NCBI GenBank assembly: GCA_965221935.1
Contig: CBDCSZ010000035.1
Coordinates: 304,352 to 368,351, forward strand
DNA length: 64,000 nt
Source of the DNA: JAPOXR01 sp965221935
GTDB lineage: Bacteria; Pseudomonadota; Alphaproteobacteria; Rhodobacterales; Rhodobacteraceae
Reading direction: 5' to 3'
The notes under the pieces: model-generated
What the model was told of the DNA's origin: nothing
The model's input: the letters and a program-made list of their open reading frames with translations, nothing else
Database searches by the model: none
Shown here: one piece after another, positions 9,109 through 17,990 of the stretch
Layout of the letters: each line of letters starts with the position of its first letter
Position numbering within the stretch: the stretch's first letter is position 1
Made by a program: the position numbers and the translations under genes

Positions 9109-9969
9109 ATGAACCGGGCGCAAGCGAGAATACTACAAGCTCCGAGCGTGGTTCTGCTGCTGTTGTGGATGCTCGTGCCATTGGGCATGACCGTCTACTT
9201 TTCGACGATCCGATACAATCTTCTTAATCCGGAACGGTCCGGCTTCATTGGCTGGTCCAACTATGAGTTTTTTTACACCGACCCGGCTTTCTGGCCAGCG
9301 GTGATGAACACTTTGGTGCTGGTCGGTTCGGTGCTTGCCATCACGGTGGTTCTCGACCTGGCGATCGCGGTGCTCATTAACCGGCCATTTGTCGGCCGCG
9401 GCATCGTCCGGGTCATGCTGATCTCACCGTTCTTCATCATGCCGACCGTCAACGCGCTGCTGTGGAAGAACATGCTGATGAACCCGATTTACGGCGTCTT
9501 TGCCGTCGTCGCGACGATGTTCGGCGCTGAACCGGTCGACTGGCTGACGCAGCTCCCCTTATTGTCCATCATCTTTATGATCAGCTGGCAATGGACTCTC
9601 TTTGCCATGCTGATCTTCATGACATCGCTGCCGAGTCTCGATCAGGAGCAAAAGGAAGCGGCTCTGCTGGACGGAGCCGGGTTCGTTTCGCAGTTTTTCA
9701 ACATCGTTCTTCCGCATCTGGCGCGCCCAATCGCCGTCGTCGTGATGATCCAGCTGATTTTTCACCTGGCGGTCTTTGCCGAGATCTATGTGACCACGGG
9801 GGGCGGGCCGGGAATACTATCGACCAACCTGACATTTTTGATTTACGCCCAGGCTCTGCTTGGGTTCGAAGTGAGCGTGGCTTCGGCGGGTGGTGTGTTC
9901 GCCATCATTCTGGCAAATGTCGTCGCCATCTTTCTGGTGCGCTTTATCGGCAAAAGCCTGAAGGTGTGA
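9109..9969 (+). CDS. smoF: Polyol ABC transporter permease 1 (MalF type)
   Basis: Inner-membrane permease of about 286 residues with six predicted transmembrane segments, the first at SVVLLLLWMLVPLGMTVYFS. The binding-protein-dependent permease EAA loop is visible as EAALLDGAGFVSQFFNIVLP, which contacts the ATPase. The ATG at 9109 is preferred over the earlier in-frame ATG at 9070 because it follows GGAAGAGGCGA and gives the usual short cytoplasmic N-terminus. It is separated from the second permease by only 3 nt. Confidence 0.87.
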   Translation: MNRAQARILQAPSVVLLLLWMLVPLGMTVYFSTIRYNLLNPERSGFIGWSNYEFFYTDPAFWPAVMNTLVLVGSVLAITVVLDLAIAVLINRPFVGRGIVRVMLISPFFIMPTVNALLWKNMLMNPIYGVFAVVATMFGAEPVDWLTQLPLLSIIFMISWQWTLFAMLIFMTSLPSLDQEQKEAALLDGAGFVSQFFNIVLPHLARPIAVVVMIQLIFHLAVFAEIYVTTGGGPGILSTNLTFLIYAQALLGFEVSVASAGGVFAIILANVVAIFLVRFIGKSLKV

Positions 9970-9972
9970 GAA

Positions 9973-10803
9973 ATGACTGACCGCGAGAAAGAACGGCTGA
10001 AGCATCGCGCCGCGGTGGCTGCCTCCTGGGCTGTTGCTTGCCTGATGTTTTTTCCGATCTATTGGCTGTTTCTGACAAGCTTCAAAACGGAACAGCAGGC
10101 GATTGCGGTGCCGCCTCTGATCGCGTTTCCGCCAACCCTTGAAAACTATGCTCTGATTGAAGAGCGCACCGACTATTTTCGCTACGCCTGGAATTCGGTC
10201 ATCACCAGTTTCGGAGGCGCGCTGCTGGCCATGCTGATCGCCATACCTTCGGCGTATGCGATGGCATTCAACCCCGGGCGGTGGACCAAAGACGTGCTGT
10301 TGTGGATGCTTTCAACAAAAATGCTGCCCGCCGTCGGCGTGATGATGCCGATCTACCTGATCTGCCAGAGGCTGGGGCTGTTGGACACCAAACTCGCTCT
10401 GATCGTCATTTATGCGCTGATAAATCTTCCAGTGATCATGCTGATTCTATTCAATTACTTCCGCGAAATTCCAAAGGAGATTTTGGAGGCAAGCCAGATG
10501 GACGGCACCTCCACGCTGAACGAAATCACCCAAATCGTCATTCCTCTTGCGTGGGGAGGAATCGCGTCGACGGCGCTGCTTTCAATTGTGCTGCTGTGGA
10601 ACGAGGCGTTCTGGTCAATTGTTCTGACATCGTCGGATGCCGGCACTCTCGTCGCGCTTGTCGCATCGTTCTCCAGTCCTGAAGGCCTTTTCTGGGCCAA
10701 GCTTTCGGCCGTATCAACATTGGCGTGCGCGCCGATCATTGTTTTCGGCTGGGTGACGCAGAAGCAGCTGGTGCAGGGACTGACATTCGGCGCCGTCAAA
10801 TGA
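9973..10803 (+). CDS. smoG: Polyol ABC transporter permease 2 (MalG type)
   Basis: 276 residues, six predicted membrane helices, partner of the preceding permease. The EAA loop reads EASQMDGTSTLNEITQIVIP, and the N-terminal PIYWLFLTSFKTEQQ plus ENYALI are characteristic of MalG-like permeases. Its TGA overlaps the ATG of the dehydrogenase gene by 4 nt (ATGA), a sign of tight translational coupling in the operon. Confidence 0.87.
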   Translation: MTDREKERLKHRAAVAASWAVACLMFFPIYWLFLTSFKTEQQAIAVPPLIAFPPTLENYALIEERTDYFRYAWNSVITSFGGALLAMLIAIPSAYAMAFNPGRWTKDVLLWMLSTKMLPAVGVMMPIYLICQRLGLLDTKLALIVIYALINLPVIMLILFNYFREIPKEILEASQMDGTSTLNEITQIVIPLAWGGIASTALLSIVLLWNEAFWSIVLTSSDAGTLVALVASFSSPEGLFWAKLSAVSTLACAPIIVFGWVTQKQLVQGLTFGAVK

Positions 10804-11567
10804 CCTTCAATCCTGCTCCAGTCGACCTGTCGGGCAAGACCTGCCTTGTCACCGGCGCCAATGGCGGCATCGGACTGGCTGTGGCCGAGCATTTTTCGGC
10901 GCTGGGGGCCCGGGTTTTGGCAACCGATGTGGGCGAAGACTTTGCGGGTGCGTTTCAGGCCGACTATGCGCCCTTTGACCTCGTGGACCCGGACGGTCTT
11001 GCCGCTTGCCTTCGGTGGATAGAATCGCAGGCGCCGGATGTGATTTTTAACAATGCCGCAGAATTTGACATGGGGTCTGTGCTTGATGCGGGCTTGGAGC
11101 AGTTTGACCGGCTCTTCGCATTGAATGTGCGGGCAATGTTTGCGGTCATGCAGTCGGCGGCCCAGACATTGACAACGAAAAAACGCACCGGCTCCATCAT
11201 AAACGTGGCAAGCCAGGCGGGTCACCGAGGCGAAGCCTTGGTTGCGCATTACTGCGCCACCAAGGCGGCCGTCATTAGCTACACCCAGTCGGCCGCCCTT
11301 GAGCTTGCGCCCCGCGGAATACGTGTGAATGCGATTTCGCCAGGGGTCATCGACACGCCGATGTGGAACACGGTCGACAGGCTTTTCGCCCGCTTTGAGA
11401 ACATGGAGATTGGCCAAAAAAAGCGCGAAGTCGGCGCCGCCGTGCCGCTTGGCTATATGGGCCGCCCATTTGAAGTGGCGCGTGTCGCCGTGTTTCTTGC
11501 TTCTGACCAGTCGCAATACATCACCGCCCAGACAATCTGCGTCGATGGCGGTAATGTGCTCCGGTAG
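10800..11567 (+). CDS. smoS: SDR oxidoreductase, probable polyol (sorbitol) dehydrogenase
   Basis: 255-residue classical short-chain dehydrogenase. Seen: cofactor motif TGANGGIG, the NNAAE strand motif, catalytic Ser in INVASQAGHRG and the YCATKAA (Y-x-x-x-K) catalytic motif, then PGVIDTPMW and the C-terminal ITAQTICVDGG. It would oxidise an imported polyol to the ketose with NAD(P)+ in the cytoplasm. Its place after the permeases mirrors smoS of the Rhodobacter polyol operon. The exact substrate (sorbitol, galactitol or another) is inference. It starts at an ATG overlapping the permease stop. Confidence 0.82.
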   Translation: MTFNPAPVDLSGKTCLVTGANGGIGLAVAEHFSALGARVLATDVGEDFAGAFQADYAPFDLVDPDGLAACLRWIESQAPDVIFNNAAEFDMGSVLDAGLEQFDRLFALNVRAMFAVMQSAAQTLTTKKRTGSIINVASQAGHRGEALVAHYCATKAAVISYTQSAALELAPRGIRVNAISPGVIDTPMWNTVDRLFARFENMEIGQKKREVGAAVPLGYMGRPFEVARVAVFLASDQSQYITAQTICVDGGNVLR

Positions 11568-11576
11568 TTTTTCGTC

Positions 11577-12472
11577 ATGTCGATCATGCTTCCGGAACTC
11601 GAATTCGTTGACCGCGCGACCGAGACAATCCGCTATCTGGAACATGGATGGCCGACAAAGCTCTGCCGCTGGCACAGCCATTCGGAATATGAGCTGCATC
11701 TCGTGGTCGCCACGCGCGGCAAGGCCTTTGTCGGCGATTACATTGGCGAATTCAGGCCGGTTCGCTCTTCCTGACCGGTCCAAATCTGCCTCACAACTGG
11801 GTCACCGATGAGGTCACACAATCGGATCCGGTCAAAGTTCGGGATATGCTGGTGCAATTCAGCCAAGACAGCATCGAAAAGCTTGCGAGCGCATTCCCGG
11901 AGTTCAATGAAATATCGAGGATGTTCGAACTCGCCCGTTCCGGCATTGAATATTCCGGGTTCAACCCGACATTTGCCCGCGGCCACCTTGAATCGATTCG
12001 GGACACGAAGGGCGCGGAGCGGATCGTCGCATTTCTCCGTTTCTTGGTGCGCATCAATGAACACGCGGAAAAGCGCGCCTTGTCCACTGTCAGCGTCGCC
12101 TATCCGGAAGGCAACAGCAAGCAGCAGCGCATCGCAGAGGTCGTTGATTATATCACCGGCAATATTACCCGCGAGATTTCGCTCGGAAAGGCCGCTTCCA
12201 TGGCCGGCATGAGCCCGACGGCGTTTTCCCGGAATTTCCGGAAAATCACGGGCAACAAGTTTGTCGAATTCGTCAATCGCGTCCGCATAGGTCAGGCCTG
12301 TTCAATGCTCTACGACACTGACGAATCGGTCTCGTCGATTTGTTTCGATGCCGGATTCCAAAACCTTGCCAACTTCAACCGGCACTTCCTGAAAATGAAA
12401 AAAATGACGCCAACAGCCTATAGGGAAACCGCACGGGCAGAGCTTATCGGCAATGAAAGAGCGAAACGGTGA
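11577..12472 (+). pseudogene. AraC-family regulator, frameshifted
   Basis: The first frame (11577-11774) encodes a cupin-like N-terminus with CRWHSHSEYELHLV and KAFVGDYIGEF, then goes out of frame. The downstream frame continues the protein as GSLFLTGPNLPHNWVTDE and runs to TGA at 12472, ending with the two helix-turn-helix motifs of AraC proteins (SLGKAASMAGMSPTAFSRNF and SSICFDAGFQNLANFNRHF). Restoring one nucleotide near 11753-11755 (gaattc-aggcc) rejoins cupin and DNA-binding halves. Members sense a sugar or polyol and activate the adjacent operon. Either a natural inactivation or a sequencing error. A shortened protein could still start at 11846 and keep the HTH domain. Confidence 0.8.
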
Positions 12473-13893
12473 CATCGCGTGAGGGCATCCGCGCCGAAAG
12501 GACGTTATACGACAGTTCGGCGGCCGAAGCGGGCATTGTGCATCTCGGCTACGGGATGTTTCACCGCGCTCATCAGGCAGTCTACTTTGACGATTACATG
12601 GAAGCGACAGGCGACCTCGGCTGGGGAATTGCGGCTGTCAACCTCCGGTCTGAAGATTCCTCGGCATTTGCCGAAGCCCGGTCGGCAAATGGCGGTTATC
12701 TGCTCAAGACAACATCCCCGGACGGCGAGCGCCAATTGCGGCTGGTGCGGTCCCATGTGGAGTTCGCGGACTGGGCCGGCAACGGGGCAGCGGCCGAAGC
12801 CCTCCTTGCGCGCCGGAAAGTCCGCGCCGTCACCATCACGGTGACTGAAAGCGGCTACTATCTTGACGATGCCGGGTCGCTGAATGTCGACAGCGAGGTC
12901 ATCAGGGACGAGATCGCCGGGCGCGGCGGCCCGCGCTCGGTGTACTCATTCTTGGCGAATTCGCTCAAGCTGCGCGCCAATGCGCTGAATGAGCCGATTT
13001 CCATCCTTTGCTGCGACAACATCCGTGCCAACGGAACAATGATCAGGTCAAACTTTCTGGTTTTTCTGGAAGTCACCGGGCAAGCGGAATTGGCAAGATG
13101 GGTGGAGGACAACGTGGCTTTTCCATGTTCAATGGTGGACCGGATCACGCCGCGCGTCACGGAAGCTCTGGTCAAGGAAACACGGGAGAATTTTCCCGGC
13201 TCAGAGCTGCGCCCCATTCATTCCGAAGCCTTTAGGCAGTGGGTGCTGGAAGACAAATTCGCGGCTCCGATGGCGGATTTGTCCAAAGTTGGCGTTGAGG
13301 TTGTCAAAGAAGTGAATCCTTTCGAAGAGGCCAAGATCAGAATCCTGAACGGCGGACACACCGGGCTGGCCTATCTCGGCGCGCTGTCCGGATATGCGAC
13401 GTTTGACCAGACGATGAGCGACCCGAGGCTGCGCCGGCATTTTGACGCGTGGGAGCGGGACGAAGTCTTGCCGGGACTGACGATGGAACTGCCGTTTGAC
13501 AAGCTGGAATATCTTGGTCAGGTGGCCGACCGTTTCTGCAATGCGGCGATTGCCGACCAGCTGGAACGAATCTGCATGGACGGCTGGTCAAAGATGCCGA
13601 TCTTTATCAAACCGACACTGACCTCCTGTCTGCGCCAAGGGCTGACGCCGCGCCGCGGTTTCAAATCAGTGGCCGGCTGGTACGTTTTCGCCCGGCGGTT
13701 TTCCAAGGGGTTAATGGGGTTTCAGTATCGCGAATCCTGTTGGCATTCCCTCAGTCGCCTGCTTGACCGAGGCCAGGAAGAGGCGTTTGCGCGCGCGGCG
13801 CCTCTGTGGGCAGGCCTGCCCACGGAGTTTCCTGAATTTGTTCCGGGAATTGTTTCGGCAATAGACGAGGTGGAGAACGAATGGCCCGTGTAA
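12469..13893 (+). CDS. mtlK: Mannitol dehydrogenase family protein (polyol 2-dehydrogenase)
   Basis: 474 residues, the usual size for mannitol 2-dehydrogenases of the long-chain polyol dehydrogenase family, which oxidise D-mannitol to D-fructose with NAD+. The N-terminal HLGYGMFHRAHQAVYFDDYM, the cofactor-domain ITVTESGYYLD, CCDNIRANGTM, FPCSMVDRITPRV, and the catalytic region KIRILNGGHTGLAYLG are all family signatures. It begins with GTG overlapping the AraC stop (GTGA) and its own end overlaps the next gene by 13 nt. Cytosolic; it works with the transporter and the SDR enzyme in polyol catabolism. Confidence 0.88.
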   Translation: MTSREGIRAERTLYDSSAAEAGIVHLGYGMFHRAHQAVYFDDYMEATGDLGWGIAAVNLRSEDSSAFAEARSANGGYLLKTTSPDGERQLRLVRSHVEFADWAGNGAAAEALLARRKVRAVTITVTESGYYLDDAGSLNVDSEVIRDEIAGRGGPRSVYSFLANSLKLRANALNEPISILCCDNIRANGTMIRSNFLVFLEVTGQAELARWVEDNVAFPCSMVDRITPRVTEALVKETRENFPGSELRPIHSEAFRQWVLEDKFAAPMADLSKVGVEVVKEVNPFEEAKIRILNGGHTGLAYLGALSGYATFDQTMSDPRLRRHFDAWERDEVLPGLTMELPFDKLEYLGQVADRFCNAAIADQLERICMDGWSKMPIFIKPTLTSCLRQGLTPRRGFKSVAGWYVFARRFSKGLMGFQYRESCWHSLSRLLDRGQEEAFARAAPLWAGLPTEFPEFVPGIVSAIDEVENEWPV

Positions 13894-14939
13894 CCATAAA
13901 TGGCGTCTCAAAATCGTACGGCGACGTTCGTGTTATCCACGGAATTGACCTCGATGTCGCTGACGGCGATTTCGTGGTTTTTGTTGGCCCGTCCGGCTGC
14001 AGCAAATCCACGCTTCTGCGGATGATCGCCGGGCTTGAAGACATCACCGAAGGCAGGATTTCAATAGGAGGCAAGGAAGTCAATGACGTCGCCCCGTCAA
14101 AGCGCGGCGTCGCGATGATATTCCAAACCTATGCGCTGTACCCGCATATGACAGTTTACAAAAACATGGCTTTTGGCCTCAAACAGGCCCGCATGCCCGC
14201 CAAGGAGATCGACCGGAGGGTCCGTTCGGCCGCCGAAAGGCTGCAGCTGACAGATCTTCTCGATCGGCCCCCGAGGGCATTGTCCGGCGGACAGCGGCAA
14301 AGAGTCGCCATCGGCCGCGCCATTGTGCGGGAGCCGCTGGTTTTTCTGTTCGATGAGCCGCTGTCCAATCTTGATGCCGCTTTGCGGGTGCAAACCAGGC
14401 TGCTGATTGCCAGGCTGCACGAACGGCTCGACACAACGATGATCTATGTCACGCATGACCAGGTCGAGGCCATGACCCTCGCAGACAAGATCGTGGTGCT
14501 GCGCGACGGGCGGGTTGAGCAGGCGGGATCGCCGGTCGAACTGTACAACAAGCCTGACAACACATTTGTGGCGCAATTCATCGGCAGCCCGAAAATGAAC
14601 TTCTTTTCGTCGGCGGATCTAACGGACAACGCGCCCGGACCGCTGAAGTCGCTGCCTTCGGATTCCCACATCATTGGAGTGCGGCCCGAGCATCTGCGCC
14701 TGTGTGACAGGAATTCCCGACTGATTTCGGCCCGCCTCGAACTCATTGAACATCTTGGCGAGTATGTTCTTGCGCATCTGCTCACAGATTCGGGCAGTGA
14801 GTTTATCGCGAAAATGGAAAAACTGCCGGCAGCGCAGAAGAATTCTGTATTGAATTTCACGGCGGACGGCGACGTCATCCACTTGTTCGACCGCAATTCC
14901 GGGCAGCGCGCCGCAGCCGGCGGCAACAGCACCGGTTAG
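13881..14939 (+). CDS. smoK: Polyol ABC transporter ATP-binding protein (MalK/UgpC type)
   Basis: 352 residues. Nucleotide-binding domain with Walker A GPSGCSKST (Ser in place of the common Gly before Lys), Q-loop FQTYALYPHM, signature LSGGQRQRVAIGRAIVR, Walker B FLFDEPLSNLDA and switch His in YVTHDQVEAM. A C-terminal MalK-type regulatory (TOBE) domain follows from about residue 235, with FIGSPKMNFF and IIGVRPEHL. It energises the permease pair upstream. The 13-nt overlap with the dehydrogenase stop puts it last in the operon, as in smo/mtl operons. Confidence 0.9.
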   Translation: MARVTINGVSKSYGDVRVIHGIDLDVADGDFVVFVGPSGCSKSTLLRMIAGLEDITEGRISIGGKEVNDVAPSKRGVAMIFQTYALYPHMTVYKNMAFGLKQARMPAKEIDRRVRSAAERLQLTDLLDRPPRALSGGQRQRVAIGRAIVREPLVFLFDEPLSNLDAALRVQTRLLIARLHERLDTTMIYVTHDQVEAMTLADKIVVLRDGRVEQAGSPVELYNKPDNTFVAQFIGSPKMNFFSSADLTDNAPGPLKSLPSDSHIIGVRPEHLRLCDRNSRLISARLELIEHLGEYVLAHLLTDSGSEFIAKMEKLPAAQKNSVLNFTADGDVIHLFDRNSGQRAAAGGNSTG

Positions 14940-14951
14940 CACCGTGCTCCC

Positions 14952-14981
14952 GGCCGCGCCGCGCAGTGCGCGCTGCCGGCC
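14952..14981 (+). terminator. GC-rich hairpin after polyol operon
   Basis: A GC-rich imperfect inverted repeat, GGCC at both ends and GCGC-AGT-GCGC at its tip, lies 13 nt after the last operon gene. No T-run follows, so termination function is only suggested. Confidence 0.3.
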
Positions 14982-15108
14982 CAGATTCCATATTTGCAGC
15001 CGCCGGCCGCATTGCCGCCGTGTGGCTGCGCGGCGCATTTTCGCCGGGTGCGATCTGGCTTTGCATTCTTCGGTTGCCCGCTGATGGCGCCTGGCCTAGT
15101 GCGGGAAT

Positions 15109-16503
15109 ATGCTGATCGCCAAAAACAACAGCCTGCGCCAACAGCTGTGGTCGACGCTGGTGTTTTCCATGCCTCTGATCGGCAGCAATATGGCACAATC
15201 CTCCAAACATCTTGTCGACGCTGCGATGCTCGGCCGATACGGGATCGATGAGCTGGCGGCGGGCGTGCTGGCCGGCATTATTTTCTCCGTCACCTTCCTT
15301 GTCGGGTCGGGGTTCGCCATGGCGGCAATTCCGATGACGGCCGAAGCGCGCGCCGCCGGCCTCACTTGGAAACTGCGCCGCATTGTGCGGATGAGTTTTT
15401 GGCTCGTGACGATCTATGGTGTCGTCATGATCGGACCTTTGCTGATGACAGAGGAGTTTCTTTTGCTGCTCGGGCAACAGCCTGAAGTTGCGGCGCTGGC
15501 AGGCGAATATGTGACGATTGTCCTGTGGGGCATATTTCCTGCCATGAGTGTGATGACCCTGAAGAGCTTCTTCATGGCCCTCGGCAGGCCGCGGGTGATC
15601 CTGTGGGCAACCGTGGCCGGCGCGGTTCTGAACGTGCCGGCAAATTATGCCTTCATTTTTGGCAATTGGGGGGCGCCGGAGCTGGGAATCAAAGGCGCGG
15701 CAATCGCCACGATCGCAGCCCACGGCAGTTCGCTTCTGATCATGTTGATTTACCTGGCGGCGGAACGCGCGTTTCGCGCCTATGCGCTGCTGTCAAATTT
15801 ATGGCGGCCTGACTGGCAGTCCTTAATTTCCGTCTTTCGCCTGGGCTGGCCTATCAGCGTGACCCTGATCGCCGAAATAGGTTTTTTTGCCTTCTGCACA
15901 GTGATGGTGGGATGGATTGACACTGAGACGCTTGCCGCCCACGGCATAGCGCTCGAATCCGCCGCGTTTGTCTTCATGATTTATCTGGGCATCTCGAACG
16001 CCGTGACGACGCAGGTCGGATTTGCCGTCGGCGCCCAGGACCGTTCTTCGCTGGTGCTGGCGGCGAAAGCCGCGACTCTGCTGACGGTGGCGACGGTCAT
16101 CGTGGTTATGACGATCTTCTTGACCATACCGGACCTGCTGGTCTTGGCGTTCCTCGACCGGCATTCCGAACAGGCGCCGGCTGTGTTCGCAATCGGCGTC
16201 AAGCTGATCTACATGGCGGCGGCATTTCAATTCGGCGACGCCCTGCAGATCGTGGCACTCGGGCTGCTGCGCGGATTGAGCGATACGCGGGCTCCCATGA
16301 TCATCGCCGCGGTCAGTTATGCGATGGTCGGGTTTCCGGTCAGTTATGTGCTTGGATTTGTCGCTGGGCTGGGCGGAATCGGCATTTGGTGCGGCTTCGT
16401 CATCGGCTTGGGCCTTGCTGCAATTCTTCTCTACGCCCGGTTCATTTCCAAGCTTGATTCACTGGATTTCAGCGCCGGGACCCTCGCCGCAAAACACGCC
16501 TGA
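15109..16503 (+). CDS. MATE family multidrug/cation efflux transporter
   Basis: 464-residue inner-membrane protein with twelve predicted hydrophobic segments in two related halves, the pattern of the MATE (NorM-like) Na+/H+ antiporters. Features seen are the N-terminal TLVFSMPLIGSNMAQ, the VDAAMLGRYG motif (typical VDTIMVGRLG in the family), NYAFIFGNWGAPELGIKGAA before helix 5-6, and QVGFAVGA in the second half. Start ATG 15109. It is a single gene in this orientation that converges on dddP with only 14 nt between stops. Substrate unknown. Confidence 0.88.
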   Translation: MLIAKNNSLRQQLWSTLVFSMPLIGSNMAQSSKHLVDAAMLGRYGIDELAAGVLAGIIFSVTFLVGSGFAMAAIPMTAEARAAGLTWKLRRIVRMSFWLVTIYGVVMIGPLLMTEEFLLLLGQQPEVAALAGEYVTIVLWGIFPAMSVMTLKSFFMALGRPRVILWATVAGAVLNVPANYAFIFGNWGAPELGIKGAAIATIAAHGSSLLIMLIYLAAERAFRAYALLSNLWRPDWQSLISVFRLGWPISVTLIAEIGFFAFCTVMVGWIDTETLAAHGIALESAAFVFMIYLGISNAVTTQVGFAVGAQDRSSLVLAAKAATLLTVATVIVVMTIFLTIPDLLVLAFLDRHSEQAPAVFAIGVKLIYMAAAFQFGDALQIVALGLLRGLSDTRAPMIIAAVSYAMVGFPVSYVLGFVAGLGGIGIWCGFVIGLGLAAILLYARFISKLDSLDFSAGTLAAKHA

Positions 16504-16517
16504 ATCGCTTTCGGCCC

Positions 16518-17846
16518 CTACGCGCATGCCATCAGTTTGGCATCGAACGGATATTGCGTGAGGTTTTCATAACCGGTTTCGGTCACCAGGACCTGATCTT
16601 CCAATTTGATTGAAAAGTCGCCGTTTTCCGCTCCGACAAGCGCTTCCACGCAGAGCACCATGCCCGTCTCCACGACATACTCAAATGCACCGTCTTCGTA
16701 GTGATCGGGGTAGCAGATATGCGGCCATTCGTCACAAAGCCCGGCCCCGTGCATTTTGCAGCCGTATTTTCCCTTCTGAAACTCTCGATCGAGCGTGTGT
16801 CCGCCAAATGTGAGTTCCTTAAAGCTGACGCCCGGCCGGATCATATCCATATTCGTCATAATATGCTCGTGCGCGTGGCGCATGGCATAGATCATGTCAC
16901 CGCGCGGTTTGCCGTCGCCAATCCACCAAGTCCGTGAAATATCGACGCAAATCCCGTAAGAACCGATCAAATCCGTGTCAAAGGCAAGAATCTCATTGTT
17001 CTGAACGATGCGTTGGCCGCACTCTTGAAACCAGGGATTGGTGCGCGGTCCGCTGGCGAGCAGCCGGGTTTCGATCCACTCGCCGCCGCGCCGGATGTTT
17101 TCGGCATGCAGCACGGCCCAGATGTCGTCTTCGCTTTTTCCCGGCTGCGCGGCTTCTTCCATGATTTCCATAGCGGTTTCGCAGGCATGGCTTGCGCACC
17201 GCATCGCGAGAATCTCATCCGGCCCTTTCACCGAGCGCGCCTTTTCGGTGACTTCTTCGCCGTGTTTGACATCAAACCCGGCGGCATCAAGCGCTGCAAG
17301 CCCCAGCGGCATCATCTTGTCAACCGCCAGCCGCCGGTTGTTTCCCGCGTGCTCGCGCAACAGATCGTCAATCTCGGCGGCAAATTTCTTCGCCTTGATT
17401 TCGCCATGGTCGCCGACGGAGAAATAGAACAATGACGCGCCCGTCCGGACTTCCCGGACGAGCGGATTGAAGTCAGCGAGAAACGGAGAGTTCCTGTATT
17501 CAAACAGCGCCATATACCCATCGGCGCACAGCAGCGCCGCCCGGAATGGGTTATGCGTGTTCCACAACTGCATATTGGTGGTGTCAGTCGCGTAGCGGAT
17601 GTTCAACGGATCGAACAGCAGAATGCCGCCGTAATCGCGTTCGACCAGGTGGCTGGTCAGCCGGTTCCAGCGAAATTCCCGCATGGAAGGGAGGTTCGGC
17701 AACGCCAAACCGGCCGCCTCCCATTCTGACCGGGCAAGAACCGTCGGGCCGATTTCGATTCGATTGTCATCGTTCAGTGTGCCGTCGCCGAGCAATGTTC
17801 CTCTGGTCGGGTCTATTTTCCGCCCAGCGCGCCGGTGGTTGACCAT
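16518..17846 (-). CDS. dddP: DMSP lyase DddP (M24 peptidase-fold)
   Basis: 442 residues. DddP cleaves dimethylsulfoniopropionate into dimethyl sulfide and acrylate and is built on the M24 creatinase/aminopeptidase-P fold. The N-terminus RKIDPTRGTLLGDGT and MREFRWNRL, plus NIRYATDTTNMQLWN, are diagnostic of DddP. The metal ligands D290, D292, D302, H366, E401 and E416 and the catalytic acid D372 (in GLCDEWP) all occur, each at a constant offset of five from the residues published for Ruegeria lacuscaerulensis DddP (D295, D297, D307, H371, E406, E421, D377). ATG 17846 is chosen because an upstream in-frame extension is unconserved and crosses the glnA terminator. It sits 144 bp behind glnA. Confidence 0.93.
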   Translation of the reverse strand: MVNHRRAGRKIDPTRGTLLGDGTLNDDNRIEIGPTVLARSEWEAAGLALPNLPSMREFRWNRLTSHLVERDYGGILLFDPLNIRYATDTTNMQLWNTHNPFRAALLCADGYMALFEYRNSPFLADFNPLVREVRTGASLFYFSVGDHGEIKAKKFAAEIDDLLREHAGNNRRLAVDKMMPLGLAALDAAGFDVKHGEEVTEKARSVKGPDEILAMRCASHACETAMEIMEEAAQPGKSEDDIWAVLHAENIRRGGEWIETRLLASGPRTNPWFQECGQRIVQNNEILAFDTDLIGSYGICVDISRTWWIGDGKPRGDMIYAMRHAHEHIMTNMDMIRPGVSFKELTFGGHTLDREFQKGKYGCKMHGAGLCDEWPHICYPDHYEDGAFEYVVETGMVLCVEALVGAENGDFSIKLEDQVLVTETGYENLTQYPFDAKLMACA

Positions 17847-17945
17847 GGTTTTGTCCGTGCATCCGCAAGTCGCATCGGGCGGATATATACACGCGAAACA
17901 AAACGATTTTGCCATTTTTTGGGCTGCGCCGCACCTTTTCGCGCG

Positions 17946-17970
17946 AAAAAAATGGGCCCGCAAAGGGCCC
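17946..17970 (-). terminator. Rho-independent terminator of glnBA
   Basis: On the minus strand GGGCCC, a 5-nt loop, GGGCCC and then A followed by a seven-T tract, 21 nt after the glnA stop. It separates glnBA from dddP, so dddP probably has its own promoter in the remaining 100 bp or depends on readthrough. Confidence 0.75.
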
Positions 17971-17990
17971 TTTGCACAATGTCGTCGGAT

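Noticed and set aside
10455..11783. 442-codon open frame on the minus strand
   Set aside because: Runs antisense through a permease and the SDR gene; no family motifs, no ribosome site. A shadow frame of GC-rich coding DNA.
16518..17846. Generic Xaa-Pro aminopeptidase or creatinase
   Set aside because: The full DddP ligand set plus D372 and the RKIDPTRG and NIRYATDTTNMQLWN motifs fit DddP far better.
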